From NCBI RefSeq assembly GCF_900176365.1, contig NZ_FWXY01000022.1, forward strand, positions 1-64,000: a stretch of DNA of 64,000 nt. The letters are read 5' to 3'. The position numbers and the translations under genes are program-made. Below are positions 63,441-64,000 of the stretch, one piece after another (the first letter of the stretch is position 1; the number at the start of each line of letters is the position of its first letter). The notes beneath the pieces are model-generated. The model did no database searches. It worked only from the letters and a program-made list of their open reading frames with translations, and was not told the origin of the DNA. The DNA is from Desulfocicer vacuolatum DSM 3385. GTDB lineage: Bacteria; Desulfobacterota; Desulfobacteria; Desulfobacterales; Desulfobacteraceae.

Positions 63441-63635
63441 CCTCGGCATGAAAAAAAGTTAAATTGACATTCCACTAAAAACATGTGCAATAAAGAGAGG
63501 CATGGCGATATGAATCATGGCGGACATTGCGCCCATCGTGGCGCCCCATCGTGAAAAATCAAACATACAAAATTGAGGATGCCTGTGACACCATATGGCC
63601 CCACAAAAAATCACTCTCCTTTTGCCCCCCGACAT

Positions 63636-64000
63636 ATGATCATTCCCCTTTTTTATGCCACAATATTATCGTTGTTATTATTGTGTACCCTTCCCCGGAA
63701 TGCCTGGAGTGAAACCGGTAATCCATGGGCCCACAGTCTCTATTTTGAAAATGATCTTTTCACAGGGACAGACAGCAATTACACCAATGGGGTAAAATAC
63801 GTTTTGATCTCTCCAGATCTATCTCCCAAAGCAAAAAAAATGGGGAAAATGCCCAAAAAAATGCTGGGGTACATCCACAAAATTCCCTTTATTAAAAACA
63901 CCCCACCCCAGACATCCCACAAGGTGGAATTTGCCCTGGGGCAAAATATGTACACACCATCGGATATCAGTATCTATGAACTCATTGAAACCGACAGACC
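63636..64000 (+). CDS. LpxR-like lipid A deacylase / DUF2219 outer-membrane protein (partial, runs off the window)
   Basis: 121 residues of an outer-membrane beta-barrel protein. A signal peptide (MIIPLFYATILSLLLLCTLP, cut near NAWSE) leads into SLYFENDLFTGTDSNYTNG, the hallmark of the LpxR/DUF2219 family (Asn/Asp, Thr-Asp, Tyr-Thr-Asn-Gly). VEFALGQNMYTPSDIS follows. LpxR removes a 3'-acyl chain from lipid A. The frame is not closed within the window, and no good ribosome binding site precedes the ATG. Confidence 0.75.
   Translation, partial: MIIPLFYATILSLLLLCTLPRNAWSETGNPWAHSLYFENDLFTGTDSNYTNGVKYVLISPDLSPKAKKMGKMPKKMLGYIHKIPFIKNTPPQTSHKVEFALGQNMYTPSDISIYELIETDR

Overview
The window looks like chromosomal DNA from a Desulfobacterota sulfate reducer, most likely Desulfobacteraceae. 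This is inferred from protein flavour: a 221-residue siroheme sulfite reductase of the small type known from sulfate reducers, FtsH-FolP-YbbR gene order, paired PilT-type ATPases and a fused multi-Fe-S dehydrogenase. No rRNA, tRNA or CRISPR array was found.

Layout. 1-1250 is a scrambled edge: a possible integron attC remnant, a small orphan gene, a signal-peptide gene broken by an in-frame TGA, and a TetR gene cut off after its DNA-binding domain. 1323-18518 is one co-directional block of eleven genes. It encodes a 1756-residue secreted repeat protein, membrane and TPR proteins, a PpkA-type periplasmic vWA protein, a TagT/TagS-like ABC transporter, a TagR-like FGE-fold protein, a secreted protein, two lipoproteins and an S41 protease. 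In type VI secretion, TagQRST feeds a signal into the kinase PpkA; here the periplasmic parts occur with no kinase, Fha, phosphatase or secretion genes in view. This is the best candidate for an undescribed system.

18600-26500 is accessory: a decayed IS91-type transposase, a Fic protein, a YjdF-like membrane protein, a HipH/YjjJ-type kinase toxin, an Old Yellow Enzyme and a RelE/Phd-type toxin-antitoxin pair. 26909-33742 is a tripartite RND efflux operon whose outer-membrane component carries an extra substrate-binding-protein-like domain. The small sulfite reductase gene diverges from it.

36300-48600 is an amino-acid catabolic region on the minus strand: two GntR regulators, an Asp/Glu racemase, a D-cysteine desulfhydrase/L-cysteate sulfo-lyase-family enzyme, RidA, a DegT aminotransferase, a HisD-family dehydrogenase, a proline racemase/hydroxyproline epimerase and a two-gene D-amino-acid dehydrogenase. 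48988-63275 is mostly housekeeping: YggT, DivIVA, two PilT-type ATPases, CoaX, YbbR, FolP, FtsH, TilS, ArfB and Asd. The window ends inside an LpxR-like gene.

Overlaid on 26-63 kb is a mosaic of dispersed intergenic repeats (called A-E here). Family A forms a long hairpin whose stems change in a compensatory way between copies, with a possible crossing inner helix. Family C has two hairpins. Copy B2 is a 186-bp MITE-like unit with 13-bp terminal inverted repeats. Many modules join at TTATAT-like motifs. None of these repeats occurs in the first 20 kb except a weak family E copy.
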